Shown here: piece by piece, positions 1 through 11,184 of the stretch
How the letters are laid out: each line of letters starts with the position of its first letter
Position numbering within the stretch: the first letter of the stretch is position 1
Assembly: GCF_904849725.1 (NCBI RefSeq)
Contig: NC_058520.1
Coordinates: 538,398,083 to 538,462,082, forward strand
DNA: 64,000 bases
Origin: Hordeum vulgare subsp. vulgare
Lineage: Eukaryota > Streptophyta > Magnoliopsida > Poales > Poaceae
Reading direction: 5' to 3'
Notes under the pieces: model-generated
The model's input: the letters and a program-made list of their open reading frames with translations, nothing else
Databases searched by the model: none
Told to the model about the DNA's origin: nothing
Program-made: the position numbers and the translations under genes

Positions 1-995
1 GGACAAATAGAATCCAATCAATATGAATTAACCCCATTATTTTATCCTTACTGGCAACAATACAAAGACATATCTTGTCTCGTTCTGTCACAGGGATATA
101 GGAACCCGTCAGGTTGAACCAACTACAACGCACCCCTCTCACTGAAGAAATATCAATCTAGTTGGCCAAACTATTTCAATAGATCATAGAGATTTACGAA
201 GCTATGATAATCATGCAAATAAGAATCATTATTAGAATTCAGAGAAGACTCAAATCTTTATCATGAACAATCTGAACATAAACCCATAATTCATCGGATC
301 CCCAAGAGCACACCGCACAAAAGGATTACATCAAATAGATCAAATCAAATATGCGATGATCATTGTATTGAAGATCAAGAGAGAGAGAGAGAGAGATTGA
401 CATAAAGGTACTAACTACGGACCCGCAGGTCTATGGTAAACTACTCACACATCACCATGGGAGCAGCAAGGTCGATGTAGAGGTCGTCCATGATCAATCC
501 CCCCTCTGACAGGGCAATAGAAAAGGGCTCCAGATGGGCACACGACGGAACACAGACTTGTGTGGCGGAAAAAGGTGTTTAGGGAGGATCCTTAGGGTTT
601 GGGGGGTAAATGAGGATTTATAGAACGGAGAGGGACGTCACGAGGCACTTCGAGGCCCACCACACATCAGGGCGCGTCCACCCCCCCCCCCCTTGGCGTG
701 CCCTGTTGTGTGGTGCCTCTCTCGTGTGGCCTATGGTCTCTTTTTGAAGCTTCCACGTCTTCTTTTCGTATAGAAAAATCATTAAAAAGTTTTGGGGCAA
801 TTGGACTTCGTTTGGTATTGTAAACCTGAAAAGTCAAAAACATGCAGAAAACAGCAGCTCGCATTGGGCGATGGGTTAATAGGTTAATGCTTAAAAATAG
901 TATTAATCGGTATGTAAACACTTAAAAGGCAGTCTAGAATGATGATATTATAGCATGGAACAATAAAAAAATATAGATACGTTGAAGACGTATCA
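1..995 (-). mobile_element. Element A: 3' LTR, cut by window edge
   Basis: Read on the minus strand, this segment starts with TGATACGTCTTCAACGTATC at 995 and runs left off the window. The same LTR start, with CTCC for CTTC, occurs in elements B, E and F. Just right of 995 is the reverse complement of the polypurine-tract motif AAGCTTGGGGATGC, so this is the 3' LTR of a minus-strand element. A homopolymer run of C lies near 681-692. This is an Athila-lineage, Sabrina/WHAM-type LTR by memory. No gene is visible in it. Confidence 0.85.
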
Positions 996-2367
996 GCATC
1001 CCCAAGCTTAATTCATCATCATCCTCGAGTAGGTAAATGATAAAAACAGAATTCTTGATGTGACATGATACCCAACGTGTAATCTATTGCAGGTTTGATC
1101 ATTGAGAAATAATGAATTAATAAACATTAACATAGTAATATTCATAAACATAAGCAACATAATCATCAAGTTTCAAAATATACGATCCTTAAAGAATGTT
1201 CACCCCCTATCCATTTTATCATATAAGTATAGCATGGCTCCATCTTCACCACATAAATACAAATATTAAGCACCACGGTGTTAAGTCAAGCAATTGGGTC
1301 ATACTTTTTAACGTGTTTAAACTTTTTGTTACTCACTCAATATATGAGTGTGAACCATGGATATAGCATAAAGGTGGAATAGAATAAGGTGGTAGGTTTC
1401 AAAGGGGTGAAAGTGGACAAGAAAGTCTCGCATCAACTAAGCATATCAACGGGCTATGGAGATGCCCATTAATAGATATCAATGCGAGCAGTAGGGATTG
1501 AAATGCAACGGATGCACTAGAATTATAAGTGTATGAAAGCTCAACTGAAGCTGAGTTGGTGTGCATCCAACTTGCTTGCTCATGAAGACCTTGGGCATTT
1601 GAGGAAGCCCTTCACCGGAATATACAAGCCAAGTTCTATAATGAAAAATTCCTACTAGCATATGGAAGTGACAATACATGAGACTCTCTATATGAAGAAC
1701 ATGGTGCCACCTTGATGCACATGTGTGGAAAAAGATGTAGTATCACTATCCCTTCTCTCCTTTCTCTCATTTATTTATTTATTTTTATTTATTTTTCGTT
1801 CTCTTTTTTCCTTTTTTATTTCATTTTTCGTGTGGAGTCTCATACCGACTTCTGGGGGAATCATTCTCTCCATCATCCTTTCCTCACTGAGACAATACCG
1901 CGATAATGACGATCCTCACACTTTTATTTACTTACAACTCATCATGAAAAAATATAGTATGACTCTATATGAATGCCTCTCACAGTGTACCATGATGTGC
2001 AATGATCAAGCGTAACATGTATACAAATGATGAATGGTGGCTTTGCCACAAATACTATGTGAGCTTATATGATCATGCAAAGCAATATGAAAATGGAAGT
2101 ACAAGTCATATGATGTGATGGTGGAAGTTGCATGGCAGTATATCCCAGAATGGCTATGGAAATGCCATGATAAGTAGGTATGGTGACTGTTTTGAGGAAC
2201 ATATAACGAGGTTTATGTGCAACAGAGTGTATCATGTCACGGGTTTTGGATGCACCGATCCTCTAAATGAGAATGAGAAATGCACGGTACCGAAGAGGAT
2301 AGAAAATATGTGGAGGTGAGAGTGCGTATATCCATGGATTCACATTAGTCATAAAGAACTCCCATAC
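996..2367 (-). mobile_element. Element A: 3' part of internal region
   Basis: Non-coding 3' internal DNA that matches, segment by segment and in the same orientation, element B from 47412 to about 48718 and the 3' half of F in reverse. Shared landmarks are the polypurine motif at its left end, a T- and pyrimidine-rich tract (about 1745-1835) and the stretch around 2130-2340. No ORF resembles a known protein. The match to B stops at about 2367, where a truncated LTR (G) begins. Confidence 0.75.
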
Positions 2368-2441
2368 TGATACTTGTGATCTGTGTTATGTTTTATGTGA
2401 AGAGTAACAGGTAATTGCAGCATAATACGAGCAAGTATTTC
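2368..2441 (-). repeat. Truncated LTR fragment G, left part
   Basis: About 74 bp resembling the 3' end of an F/E-type LTR in reverse. The end runs into AAGTATTTCCCTCAG, as near 61407 in E and in reverse near 59650 in F. It is interrupted by the Sukkula-type solo LTR and resumes at 7376. It replaces roughly 700 bp of A that is present in B (48720-49434), so it marks a deletion or recombination scar. Confidence 0.6.
2437..2441. repeat. Target-site duplication ATTTC (left, Sukkula-type LTR)
   Basis: ATTTC lies directly left of the TG at 2442. An identical ATTTC at 7376-7380 lies directly right of the CA at 7374-7375. Joining the flanks restores the LTR text AAGTATTTCCCTCAG. Confidence 0.9.
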
Positions 2442-3013
2442 TGTGACAGCCCGATGCCAACGTTCCAGATGCTTCCCCTTTTCTTTCCGTTTTCGTCGTG
2501 TGGGTATTTTCAGTTGCCGCATCATCATCGCATCATGCGCATCATGAGCATTGCATCGGCATCTACGCTGCCGCCAATTTTCAAAACTTGCATTCGTTAG
2601 TAGTTGTCGGTTCTCGTCGTCGTCCGTTCTGAGTCCGACCGCACTCGCACGCGCCCGCGGCACCGTCGAAACCCTGTTTTTAAAGTGCGTTTAAAACTTT
2701 CTCTGATTGGGTTGAGATTTGACGTGCGGTGTTATTTTAATATAGGTAGGCCGCCTGTCAAGTTTCGTCGCGATCGGAGACCGTCTGGTACCCAAATGGT
2801 CGACCATAGCGGCACCGTATTCGGGCTACCGTCGGACGTTTGTCGGTGTTTTAAAAAAACTTGTGTCGCGCCGCCCGTTCTCCCTCTCGTCTCTGGATAT
2901 TCCCTCTACACGGCCACGTAGCACGGCCCGCGTTCGGAATCGTCCGAATCCGACCCCGCAGTTGGATCCGGATCGCGATTCCGGTTAACCGAACCCCCCC
3001 CCCCCCGTTTGTC

Positions 3014-3021
3014 TATATATA
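3014..3021 (+). promoter_or_regulatory. TATA box in solo LTR
   Basis: TATATATA follows a C-run (about 2995-3006) and precedes a pyrimidine-rich, GC-rich leader. This is the expected U3/R boundary of the LTR and fits a pol II start about 30 bp downstream, near 3050. Activity is inference. Confidence 0.55.
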
Positions 3022-3373
3022 GCCCCATGCCTTAATTAGACAGCCTCCCTCAAAAACCTCCTCGTTTTCCGGGCCCCACCTAAACCTAACCCTAGCCGCC
3101 ACAGCCTCTCCTCTCTCTCCCCAGCCCCGCCGCCGCGGGCCCGCGAAGCCCATCCGAGGCCCGCCCGAGCCCGCATCGCGCCGCCGCGCAGCCCGGGCCG
3201 CCGCCTTGCCCGAGGCTCCTCCCGCGCCCAGCAGCTCCCGTGCTCGCCGGCCCCCTCCCGGGATTGAGCCGCCGGAGCAACTCGCCGCGGCTGCCAGACC
3301 TGGCTGCCTACGCCGCTGGTCAGCATCCCCTCCGTCCAGCGAGATCCGCCGCCCCGTCTCGGAGCCCGCCGCC

Positions 3374-3721
3374 ATGGCCGACGTGAGCGGCCGCACCAGC
3401 AGCAGCGGCCACCCCGCGCCTTCCCCGTTGCCCCTCGGCCTTCCGCAACCGCCGGCCGCCGACCTTGCCCAGATCCGGTGGCCGAGGACCGGATCCGGCC
3501 ATTCCTCGCGTCGGCAGCCACCGGGGCTCGACGAAGCCGCCGCCGCCATCGCCCTGGAGTGCTCGGGACGAGCAACCGTGCTCCAGTTCGAGGGAGCTGT
3601 CGCCTCGCCCGAGCCGCTGCGCCGCGCCGCGCCTGGGCCACCTTCCCGCTACTGGGCCGGCTTCCCGTCGCGCCTCATCCATGGGCCGCCTCCTCACCGC
3701 GTTGACTCTCGCCCAAGGTGA
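3374..3721 (+). other. Exon-like GC-rich ORF inside the solo LTR
   Basis: An open frame of 115 codons begins at an ATG in strong plant context (GCCGCCATGGCC). It encodes a Ser/Pro/Ala/Arg-rich peptide starting MADVSGRTSSSGH, with no domain I recognise. Near its end is a good splice donor, CCCAAG|GTGAGC, with GT at 3718. The surrounding segment, about 3050-3720, is very GC-rich, whereas 3722 onward is T-rich and intron-like. The arrangement copies the first exon of a plant gene: TATA, leader, exon, donor. Several overlapping frames are also open here because of base composition, so coding is doubtful. Confidence 0.3.
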
Positions 3722-6700
3722 GCTGCCCACTATCCCCCCCGCCTAGGCGTAGCTTAGATCACTCGCGCCGCTCCGCTAGACCCGTTAAGCGTCGGATTCG
3801 GCCCGTTTGCTTATTAGGATTCTCGTGAGAATAATTTTGTTTTCAGGATTTAGACGTAAATATAAACGCTCGTAACTTGTTAACCATTTGTCGGATCGCG
3901 GTGAATTAGATATGTATTTGGTGTAGAATTTCGCGTAGAATCCGTTTAAAGAACTTGCATATTTATTTAACGCCGTTTAGGGTGCCTAATGCTTTGTTTT
4001 GCGTGCTGTTACAATAGGATCCGATCCGTAGTTATTTTTCGCGCGTGTCCGGGTTGTTCGTATGACGTAGAATAAATGTCCATGCTTTAGGGAGCTATTT
4101 TCCATGTATTTTAGAGCGGTCAAGTGTATTTTTGCGTGTAGGGATTGCCCGTTAGATTATTTTTCGTGTCTAGGTTCATATCTCCCGCATTTTTGTGTGG
4201 CGTTATTTTGTGTTGCAAACCCCACATATTATATATGTTTCCGGGGTAGAAAAATCCCAGGGATTTTTCTGTGCAATTAGTTTTGGCTTTCGAGTAAGTT
4301 AGTTCGCGAGATATTTTGCCGTGAAGCCCTTTTGTTTAATTCGTAGGATTTATTCCGTGCCTCGTTTGAATTAGTTGTCAACTAGAGAGTTGATCTTGGG
4401 TGTTTTGTTTAGCCCCTGGTATTTTTAGTTGCAACTGAAATGCATGTTTAGGTGTTGTTTGCTTGCTCTCAAGTTGCTAGAAATAGTGCTGTTTTAGAGG
4501 AGCTGGAATATTTCTAAGTCTGGAATCTGTTATATTTTGTTGCTGTCTTGTCTTGCTTGCATCTTGTGATCGGTAGCTCTTTTGAGGTTGGCCCAATGGA
4601 GTTAGTTGTACCCCTTGTGTTTCTCTAGCATGCTGTAAAGTTTCATGCCATTTGGAGACCTGTAGCTTAGGTTTTTGCTGCTGTCAATATAGCTTCAGAT
4701 CAAAAACTGCACCTTCTTGAGGTGTTATTTTCACTAAGTCTGAAATAGTGCGTGAGATGCCATTTTGTGTCTTCTTTTCCTAGTGCTCCTTGCTGCCATG
4801 CTAGTTGTTGTTAGTTGATTGTAGTAGTGCGTCTTGCCCTCTTTCATGCCATGCCTTGCTTGAGCTCATCGGATTTGTGTATCCGTAGTTGTGGGGCGAA
4901 GAAAGTGCTATGTGGCTGATTTTTGGCAGATTGTAGTGTTTTCTTGTTTTGCTCGTAGTTTTCGAACCGTAGCTCCGTTTTGATCGTGTCCTACATGAAA
5001 CTTGCTTAGAATCTCGTGTAGTTTCATTTTTCTCTTGCTGTTTGTATGTGTTGAAGTGCTCGTAGCCGCCGTTGCACACATTTTGCATTCATGCCATCAT
5101 ATCTTGCGGTGCTCGTAACTTTTGTTCCGTAGCTCCGTTGGAGATGTTCTTTATGTGTAGATTGCTTGCCTTGACGCGTAGAATCACGTGAACCTATTTG
5201 TTTTGCTGTTTAACAGCTAATTAAAGGTGTTAATTCAGATCTGGTCAGAATTGTAAATTAACATATGAGGTCGTCTCGGAGGTGCTATATGTTATTTCCG
5301 ACCTCATTTAAAATGTCTAGATAGGTAGTTTAATTTCCGCTTCACCTCTGGCATGTTTAACCACATTTAATATTGCCGTGTAAATAACCGGGAGTGAACT
5401 AATTAATTAACGTGGAGTTTCGTCAATATGCAACTCGTGCATATTGAACTTCACTTAATGTGTAGTGTTTGATTTTGTGATTTGTCATGCCGTGACTTGC
5501 ATGTATTCAGTAGCTCATGCATCATAAGTGTTGTGCATCGTGTGGTGAATATCGTGTGTTGATGCTTGTTTCCGGTTTCCCCGTCTCGATAGAGTTCCGC
5601 AAGCGTGTCGGATGTGAGGACCCGTTCGACTACGTCAGTTCGTCTGCTTCACGGAGGCATTCTTCTTCCAATCGGGATCTCAGGCAAGATGATCATTTCC
5701 CCAGATACCATTACTATCATTGCCATGCTAGTTTTACCGTCTCACCGATTATGTCTCGTTGCCTACCACATGTTAAATACCAGCCTCGCAACAATGCCAT
5801 GATAACCTTCAACCTGTTCGACCTAGCAAACCACTGATTGGCCATGTTACTGCTTGCTTAACCCTGTGTTAGCGTTACTAGTTGCAGGTGCAGATGCTTC
5901 CATGTGACAGCATGGGTTCCTTGTTATATCACCAGATTAAATGCTATTTAATTTAATGCACCTATATACTTGGTAAATGGTGGAAGGCTCGGCCTTTCTA
6001 GCCTGGTGTTTTGTTCCACCTTTGCCCCCTTAGTTTCGGCTACCGGTGTTATGTTCCATAATTGAGCGCTCCTAACACGATCAGGGTTGTTATGGGGACC
6101 CCCTTGATAATTCGTTTTAGATTAAGGCTGGTTTGGCAAGGCCCAACATTGGTACTACATTTGCCCAACATAATAACTTGATAATATTGAAATGCATAGG
6201 GAGTTAGCGCTACCCGAGGAGTAATTCTACATAATACAGGGGGGCCAGTGTTGTTGGTGCTGGTCCAAAACTAGAGCCGTTTGCGGGGCCAACCCGGGGC
6301 AACTCGGGAGATTTCTATCAGGCCACCGTACGCTGTGCTTATCCGTCGTGTCCTGAGAACGAGATACGCGGCTCCTATCGGGATCGTCGACACGCCGGGC
6401 GGCCTTGCTGGATTAGTTTTACCTTTGACGAGATATCTTGTGCATCGGGATTCCGGTGATGCTTTGGGTAATCTCAGAGTTGAAGTTTTCCACTAGGGAA
6501 TCCGACGAGATCGCGAGCTTCGTGATTGAGGATTTCTATGCGGCTTGTGGTAATTTGTGATGGACTGGTTGGAGCACCCCTGCACGGTTAAATCTTTCGG
6601 AAAGCCGTGCCCGCGGTTATGTGGCAACGTGGATACTTTGTTTAACACTGGTTCTAGATAACTTGAAATTAACTTAATTAAAACTTGCCAACTGTGTGCG

Positions 6701-7375
6701 TAACCGTGACTGTCTCTTTCGTGAGTTCTTTCTCCGATCGAGGACACGGTGGGGTTATGTCTGACGTAGGTAGGTGTTCAGGATCATTCATTTGATCATC
6801 AGTAGTTCACGTCCGTTATGCGTAGACCTTCCCCCTCTTATTTCTTGTACTCGTAAGAATAGCCACCAGATATATGCTTAGTCGCTGCTGCAACCTCATC
6901 ACTTAACCATGCCTCACCCATTAAGCTTTGCTAGTTTTGATACCTTTGGAAATGAGATTGCTGAGTCCCCTGTGGCTCACCGATTACTACAACACCAGTT
7001 GCAGGTACAGGTAAAGGTTACTTGACGCGAGCGCGTTGATTGTACATTTGAAGTTGCTTCTTCTTCTTCTTCATCGATCTAGGATGGGTTCCAGGCCGGC
7101 AGCCTGGGATAGCAAGGATGGACGTCGTTCTTCTTTCTTCTCGTTTGTTTTCGTCCGTAGTCGGACCCTGCTCTTATTCTTGATGCTTATGTAATGTACT
7201 GATGTGACTCTGATGTAGTATGTGGCGAGTGTAAGCCAACTCTCTTTATATATCTCTCCTTTTCAGTACATGTACTTGTAACGATATCCATTCTTGCGAC
7301 ACGACGGGATGCACTTCTATCCCTGACGAGGCCCCCGTGCCAAATCGAGGATAGGGTCGCATCTTGGGCGTGACA
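3722..7375 (+). other. T-rich, intron-like body of the solo LTR
   Basis: No ORF of interest. The stretch is T-rich with many stop codons and has acceptor-like sites TTGCAG|GTGCAG near 5888 and TTGCAG|GTACAG near 7005. The LTR end is at 7375. Nothing else is recognised in this 3.6 kb. Confidence 0.5.
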
Positions 7376-7789
7376 ATTTCCCTCAGTTAAGAAACCAAGG
7401 TTTATCGAACCAATAGGAATATCAATCCTCAACCGTCTTCAGCGGCCGCACACAAAAGAGCAAATAACTTGCACCCAACGCGGGCAAGAGGGTTGTAATC
7501 CCCTTGATCTCGTTATTTGCAGGCAAATGAGGTATGTAGATAATTGCAAATAGCAAAATAAATTGAAATACAAATAATGGCAGCAAGGTATAGATAAGTT
7601 ATGTAACTATACAAGTGAATAGACCTAGGGGCCATGGTGTTCCCTAGTGGCCATGGTGGGTAAACAAATTACTGTTGGGGAATTGACAGAAAAGCATATA
7701 TTTCTGCGATTTTCACGACAACAGTCACATGTATATAGGCATCACGTCCATAAGCAAATAGGCCGACTCCTTTCTACACCTACTACTAA
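7376..7789 (-). repeat. Truncated LTR fragment G, right part
   Basis: Continues the minus-strand F/E-type LTR interrupted at 2441. Text such as ACTTGCACCCAAC, GGGGCCATGGTGTTCCC and TATAGGCATCACGTCC matches LTR E (61495-61790) at moderate divergence. It stops at about 7789, after roughly a third of the normal 1.5 kb LTR, and element A internal sequence resumes at CGATGGATTGGGACG. Confidence 0.65.
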
Positions 7790-8349
7790 TGCCGATGGAT
7801 TGGGACGAAAGAGGGGATGCCTGGCATCCCCAAGCTTAGACGCTTGCATCTTCCTAGAATATAATCTTGGGGTGCCTTGCGCATCCCCAAGCTTCGGCTC
7901 TTGCCACTCCTTATTGCGTCGTCCATCATGATAACACCCAAAACTTGAAAACTTCACCACACAAAACCTAATAGAAACTTCGTGAGATCCGTTAGTATAA
8001 TAAACATATCAAACACTTTAGGTATTGTTATGGATTGATTCATATTTTATCATTGCATATGGTATTGTATTTCAACTTATCCATTACTTATACCCCCCCC
8101 CCCCTTGATACAATCCGTGGCATCATCAAAACAAGCAATCTAGGCAAGCAAAAACAGAACAGTGTGTAATGATATAATTAAGTACCATACTTTTGTAAAT
8201 CCGTTTTTCTGAATAGTTAGGAAGACCTGAGGAATTTGTATAAAAATAATGTGTAAAAAAATCAGATAAAAATAACATCACCCCAAAGGCTTTACTTGGC
8301 ACAAACACTAATTAAGCATAAAGACACAATCATTATAGAGGAAACAACC
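7790..8349 (-). mobile_element. Element A: middle internal region
   Basis: Matches element B 49434-50045 in the same orientation. It includes two copies of the reversed AAGCTTGGGGATGC motif (near 7826 and 7881) and the inverted repeat GGGATGCC/GGCATCCC (7812-7830). Similarity ends near 8349, where Gypsy element H begins. The remaining 5' part of A is not visible in this window. Confidence 0.7.
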
Positions 8350-8547
8350 ATGTTAACTAAAAATAACTGAAAGTATTGGTTTGTCTCCCTATCGGGCCTT
8401 TGGTACTAGGCGTACCTAGGCCCGTGTGCGTGCGGCTCAAGACATGGCACAGTCCATGGGCTCGACAAGGCCCACCATCAGACCTCGCGAGGGCCCCTGC
8501 CTCGTGACGCGCGTGTTGGCAAATCTTGGGAGGAGCCACACATAGCC
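8350..8547 (+). mobile_element. Element H: first part of 5' LTR
   Basis: About 200 bp that continues, after excising element C, into 43378-44078, which ends at a primer binding site. The left end is placed at a TG near 8350 because similarity to element A stops there. No TSD can be checked because the right end of H lies outside the window. The last five bases, TAGCC, form the TSD of C. Confidence 0.55.
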
Positions 8548-9038
8548 TGTTGGGGATATTATCTATTGATAACCCGCCCTAGTTGGGCCGGTTCACCAAA
8601 TCAGGCGATTCATCTAAAATATGGTTCAGTCCTTGGCCTGGCAAGACCGAAGGTTGTATGGCGGTTTACAACTTCCGGAAGGTCTCCAAGCTTTGGAAAG
8701 ATGGTGACTTAGAGATTGTAAGAGTCACGGTTTGTAGAAAGGAAAGTACCCTTATAAACCCTAGGGACTCGACCTGTATATAAAGGCGAGTCCCAGGGAA
8801 GAACATGGTAGGTTAGAAATCATCGAGCGCTAGGTCTGGCGAGTTACGCCCGCCTTGTAATCGAAACTCCATCAATACAACATAAAGCAGGACGTAGGCT
8901 TTTACCTCCTCACGAGGGGCCGAACCTGGGTAAATCGCCGTCTCACTCCCGTTCAACCCCTTTGATTCGCCACCAAGGTGCGATGGCTCCAATACTAAGT
9001 CCTTTCACGAGGACATCTGCCGTGACAAAACCACGACA
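8548..9038 (+). mobile_element. Element C 5' LTR
   Basis: Begins TGTTGGGGATATTATC and ends ACGACA. TATATAAAG at 8777-8785 is the likely promoter TATA box. The 3' copy at 42882-43372 has the same length. Confidence 0.92.
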
Positions 9039-9040
9039 GT

Positions 9041-9058
9041 TGGCGCCCACCGTGGGGC
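9041..9058 (+). other. Element C primer binding site
   Basis: TGGCGCCCACCGTGGGGC starts 2 bp after the LTR, the standard place where a tRNA 3' end primes minus-strand synthesis. The identical 18-mer occurs in element D at 20573-20590. The cognate tRNA was not determined. Confidence 0.85.
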
Positions 9059-9126
9059 TTGCGCACGGTGGAGTTGAGTTCTCAAAGGGAGCCCTGCCAG
9101 GGTTTGGGAGCTACGCGACGGGGCTC

Positions 9127-9306
9127 ATGACTCAGAGCTGCCGTGGGAAGTACTACATCAACAACCTGCTATGGGGGCCCGAGGCGGATTCGATCGAATC
9201 TGGTTACAGGGTCCCCTTCGGCAAGATCAGCGTCTTCATCGGCATGATCGAATCATCCGTGCCTGAGCCGGACATCTCCTCCAACATCGTCGAGCCGGCC
9301 AGGTAC
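9127..9306 (+). pseudogene. Element C gag, N-terminal segment
   Basis: Frame opening at ATG 9127 (MTQSCRGKYYINNL) and running in frame to the Copia insertion point. The codon for Y (TAC, 9304-9306) is the last before the insertion. The frame continues at 18254 with V-R-P-V-V-T-P. This proves that the Copia element landed inside an open frame. No domain is recognised in this part. Confidence 0.65.
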
Positions 9307-11132
9307 TGTTGGGGAAACGTCGCATGGGAAACAAAAATTTTCCTACGTGCACGAAGACCTATCATGGTGATGTCCATCTACGAGAGGGGATGAGTGATCT
9401 ACGTACCCTTGTAGACCGTACAGCAGAAGCGTTAGAGAACGCGGTTGATGTAGTGGAACGTCCTCACGTCCCTCGATCCGCCCCGCGAACAATCCCGCGA
9501 TCAGTCCCACGATCTAGTACCGAACGGACGGCACCTCCGCGTTCAGCACACGTACAGCTCGACGATGATCTCGGCCTTCTTGATCCAGCAAGAGTGACGG
9601 AGAGGTAGAAGAGTTCTCCGGAAGCGTAACGGCGCTCCGGAGGTTGGTGATGATCTTGTCTCAGCAGGGCTCCGCCCGAGCTCCGCAGAAACGCGATCTA
9701 GAAGAAAAACTATGGAGGTATGTGGTCGGGCTGCTGTGGGAAAGTCGTCTCAAATCAGCCCTAATTGCTCCATATATATAGGAGGAGGGAGGGGGGGGCC
9801 TTGCCTTGGGGTCCAAGGACCCTCAAGGGGTCGGCCGAGCGAAGGGGGAGGACTCTCCCCCCCCAAACCGAGTTGGACTAGGTTTGGTGGGAGGGAGTCC
9901 TCCTCCCTTCCCACCTCCTCCCTCCTTTTTTTTTCTTTTCCTTTGATTTCTTATCCTTAGCGCATAGGCCCCTTTTGGGCTGTCCCACCAGCCCACTAAG
10001 GGCTGGTGCGCCACCCTCATGGCCTATGGACTTCCCCGGGGTGGGTTGCCCCCCCGGTGAACTCCCGGAACCCATTCGTCATTCCCGGTACATTCCCGGT
10101 AACTCCGAAAACCTTTCGGTAATCAAATGAGGTCATCCTATATATCAATCTTCGTTTCTGGACAATTCCGGAAACCCTCGTGACGTCCGTGATCTCATCC
10201 GGGACTCCGAACAACATTCGGTAACCAACCATATAACTCAAATACGCATAAAACAACGTCGAACCTTAAGTGTGCAGACCCTGCGGGTTCGAGAACTATG
10301 TAGACATGACCCGAGAGACTCCTTGGTCAATATCCAATAGCGGGACCTGGATGCCCATATTGGATCCTACATATTCTACAAAGATCTTAACGTTTGAACC
10401 TCAGTGCCAAGGATTCGTATAATCCCGTATGTCATTCCCTTTGTCCTTCGGTATGTTACTTGCCCGAGATTCGATTGTCAGTATCCGCATACCTATTTCA
10501 ATCTCGTTTACCGGCAAGTCTCTTTACTCATTCCGTAATACAAGATCCCGCAACTTACACTAAGTTACATTGCTTGCAAGGCTTGTGTGTGATGTTGTAT
10601 TACCGAGTGGGCCCCGAGATACCTCTCCGTCACACGGAGTGACAAATCCCAGTCTTGATCCACACTAACTCAACTAACACCTTCGGAGATACCTGTAGAG
10701 CATCTTTATAGTCACTCAGTTACGTTGCGACGTTTGATACACACAAAGCATTCCTCCGGTGTCAGTGAGTTATATGATCTCATGGTCATAGGAATAAATA
10801 CTTGACACGCAGAAAACAGTAGCAACAAAATGACACGATCAACATGCTACGTCTATTAGTTTGGGTCTAGTCCATCACGTGATTCTCCCAATGACGTGAT
10901 CCAGTTATCAAGCAACAACACCTTGTTCATAATCAGAAGACACTGACTATCATTGATCAACTGGCTAGCCAACTAGAGGCATGCTAGGGATGGTGTTTTG
11001 TCTATGTATCCACACATGTAAATGAGTCTTCATTCAATACAATTATAGCATGGATAATAAACTATTATCTTGATACAGGAATTATAATAATAACTATACA
11101 TTTATTATTGCCTCTTGGGCATAATTCCAACA
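9307..11132 (-). mobile_element. Copia 3' LTR
   Basis: 1826 bp, TG...CA. On the minus strand it starts at 11132 with TGTTGGAATTATGCCC. A TATATATA tract at 9773-9780 (CTATATATATGG on the minus strand) matches one in the 5' LTR. G- and C-runs at 9785-9797 and 9856-9865 are the main length differences between the two copies. Confidence 0.95.
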
Positions 11133-11144
11133 GTCTCCCACTTG
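11133..11144 (-). other. Copia polypurine tract
   Basis: On the minus strand, AAGTGGGAGAC directly precedes the 3' LTR start, the expected primer for plus-strand DNA synthesis. Confidence 0.8.
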
Positions 11145-11184
11145 CACTAGAGTCAATAATCTAGCCCTCACATCACCATGTGAA

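Larger units (their letters stand above)
2442..7375 (+). mobile_element. Solo LTR, Sukkula-type, 4.9 kb
   Basis: A single 4934-bp LTR starting TGTGACAGCCCGATGCC and ending TCTTGGGCGTGACA, with no internal domain and no second LTR. The ATTTC TSD on both sides shows that the whole unit is one insertion, later reduced by LTR-LTR recombination. The end sequence GGGTCGCATCTTGGGCGTGA is the one I remember from Sukkula marker primers. Sukkula is a large retrotransposon derivative with LTRs of this size, abundant in barley as solo LTRs. The family name is recollection; the solo-LTR structure is seen directly. Confidence 0.88.

Noticed and set aside
1745..1850. Hydrophobic small proteins in the T-rich tract (also 48184-48372 and 57230-57472)
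   Set aside because: Products of a pyrimidine-rich non-coding tract shared by A, B, E and F. Frames are not conserved.
3013..3746. Many overlapping open frames on both strands in the GC-rich block
   Set aside because: High GC makes stops rare in every frame. Only the plus-strand frame from 3374 has a good start context and splice donor, and even that is doubtful.
11133..11184. tRNA or other small RNA gene
   Set aside because: No cloverleaf or pol III box found. tRNA-like words in the window are the retrotransposon primer binding sites.
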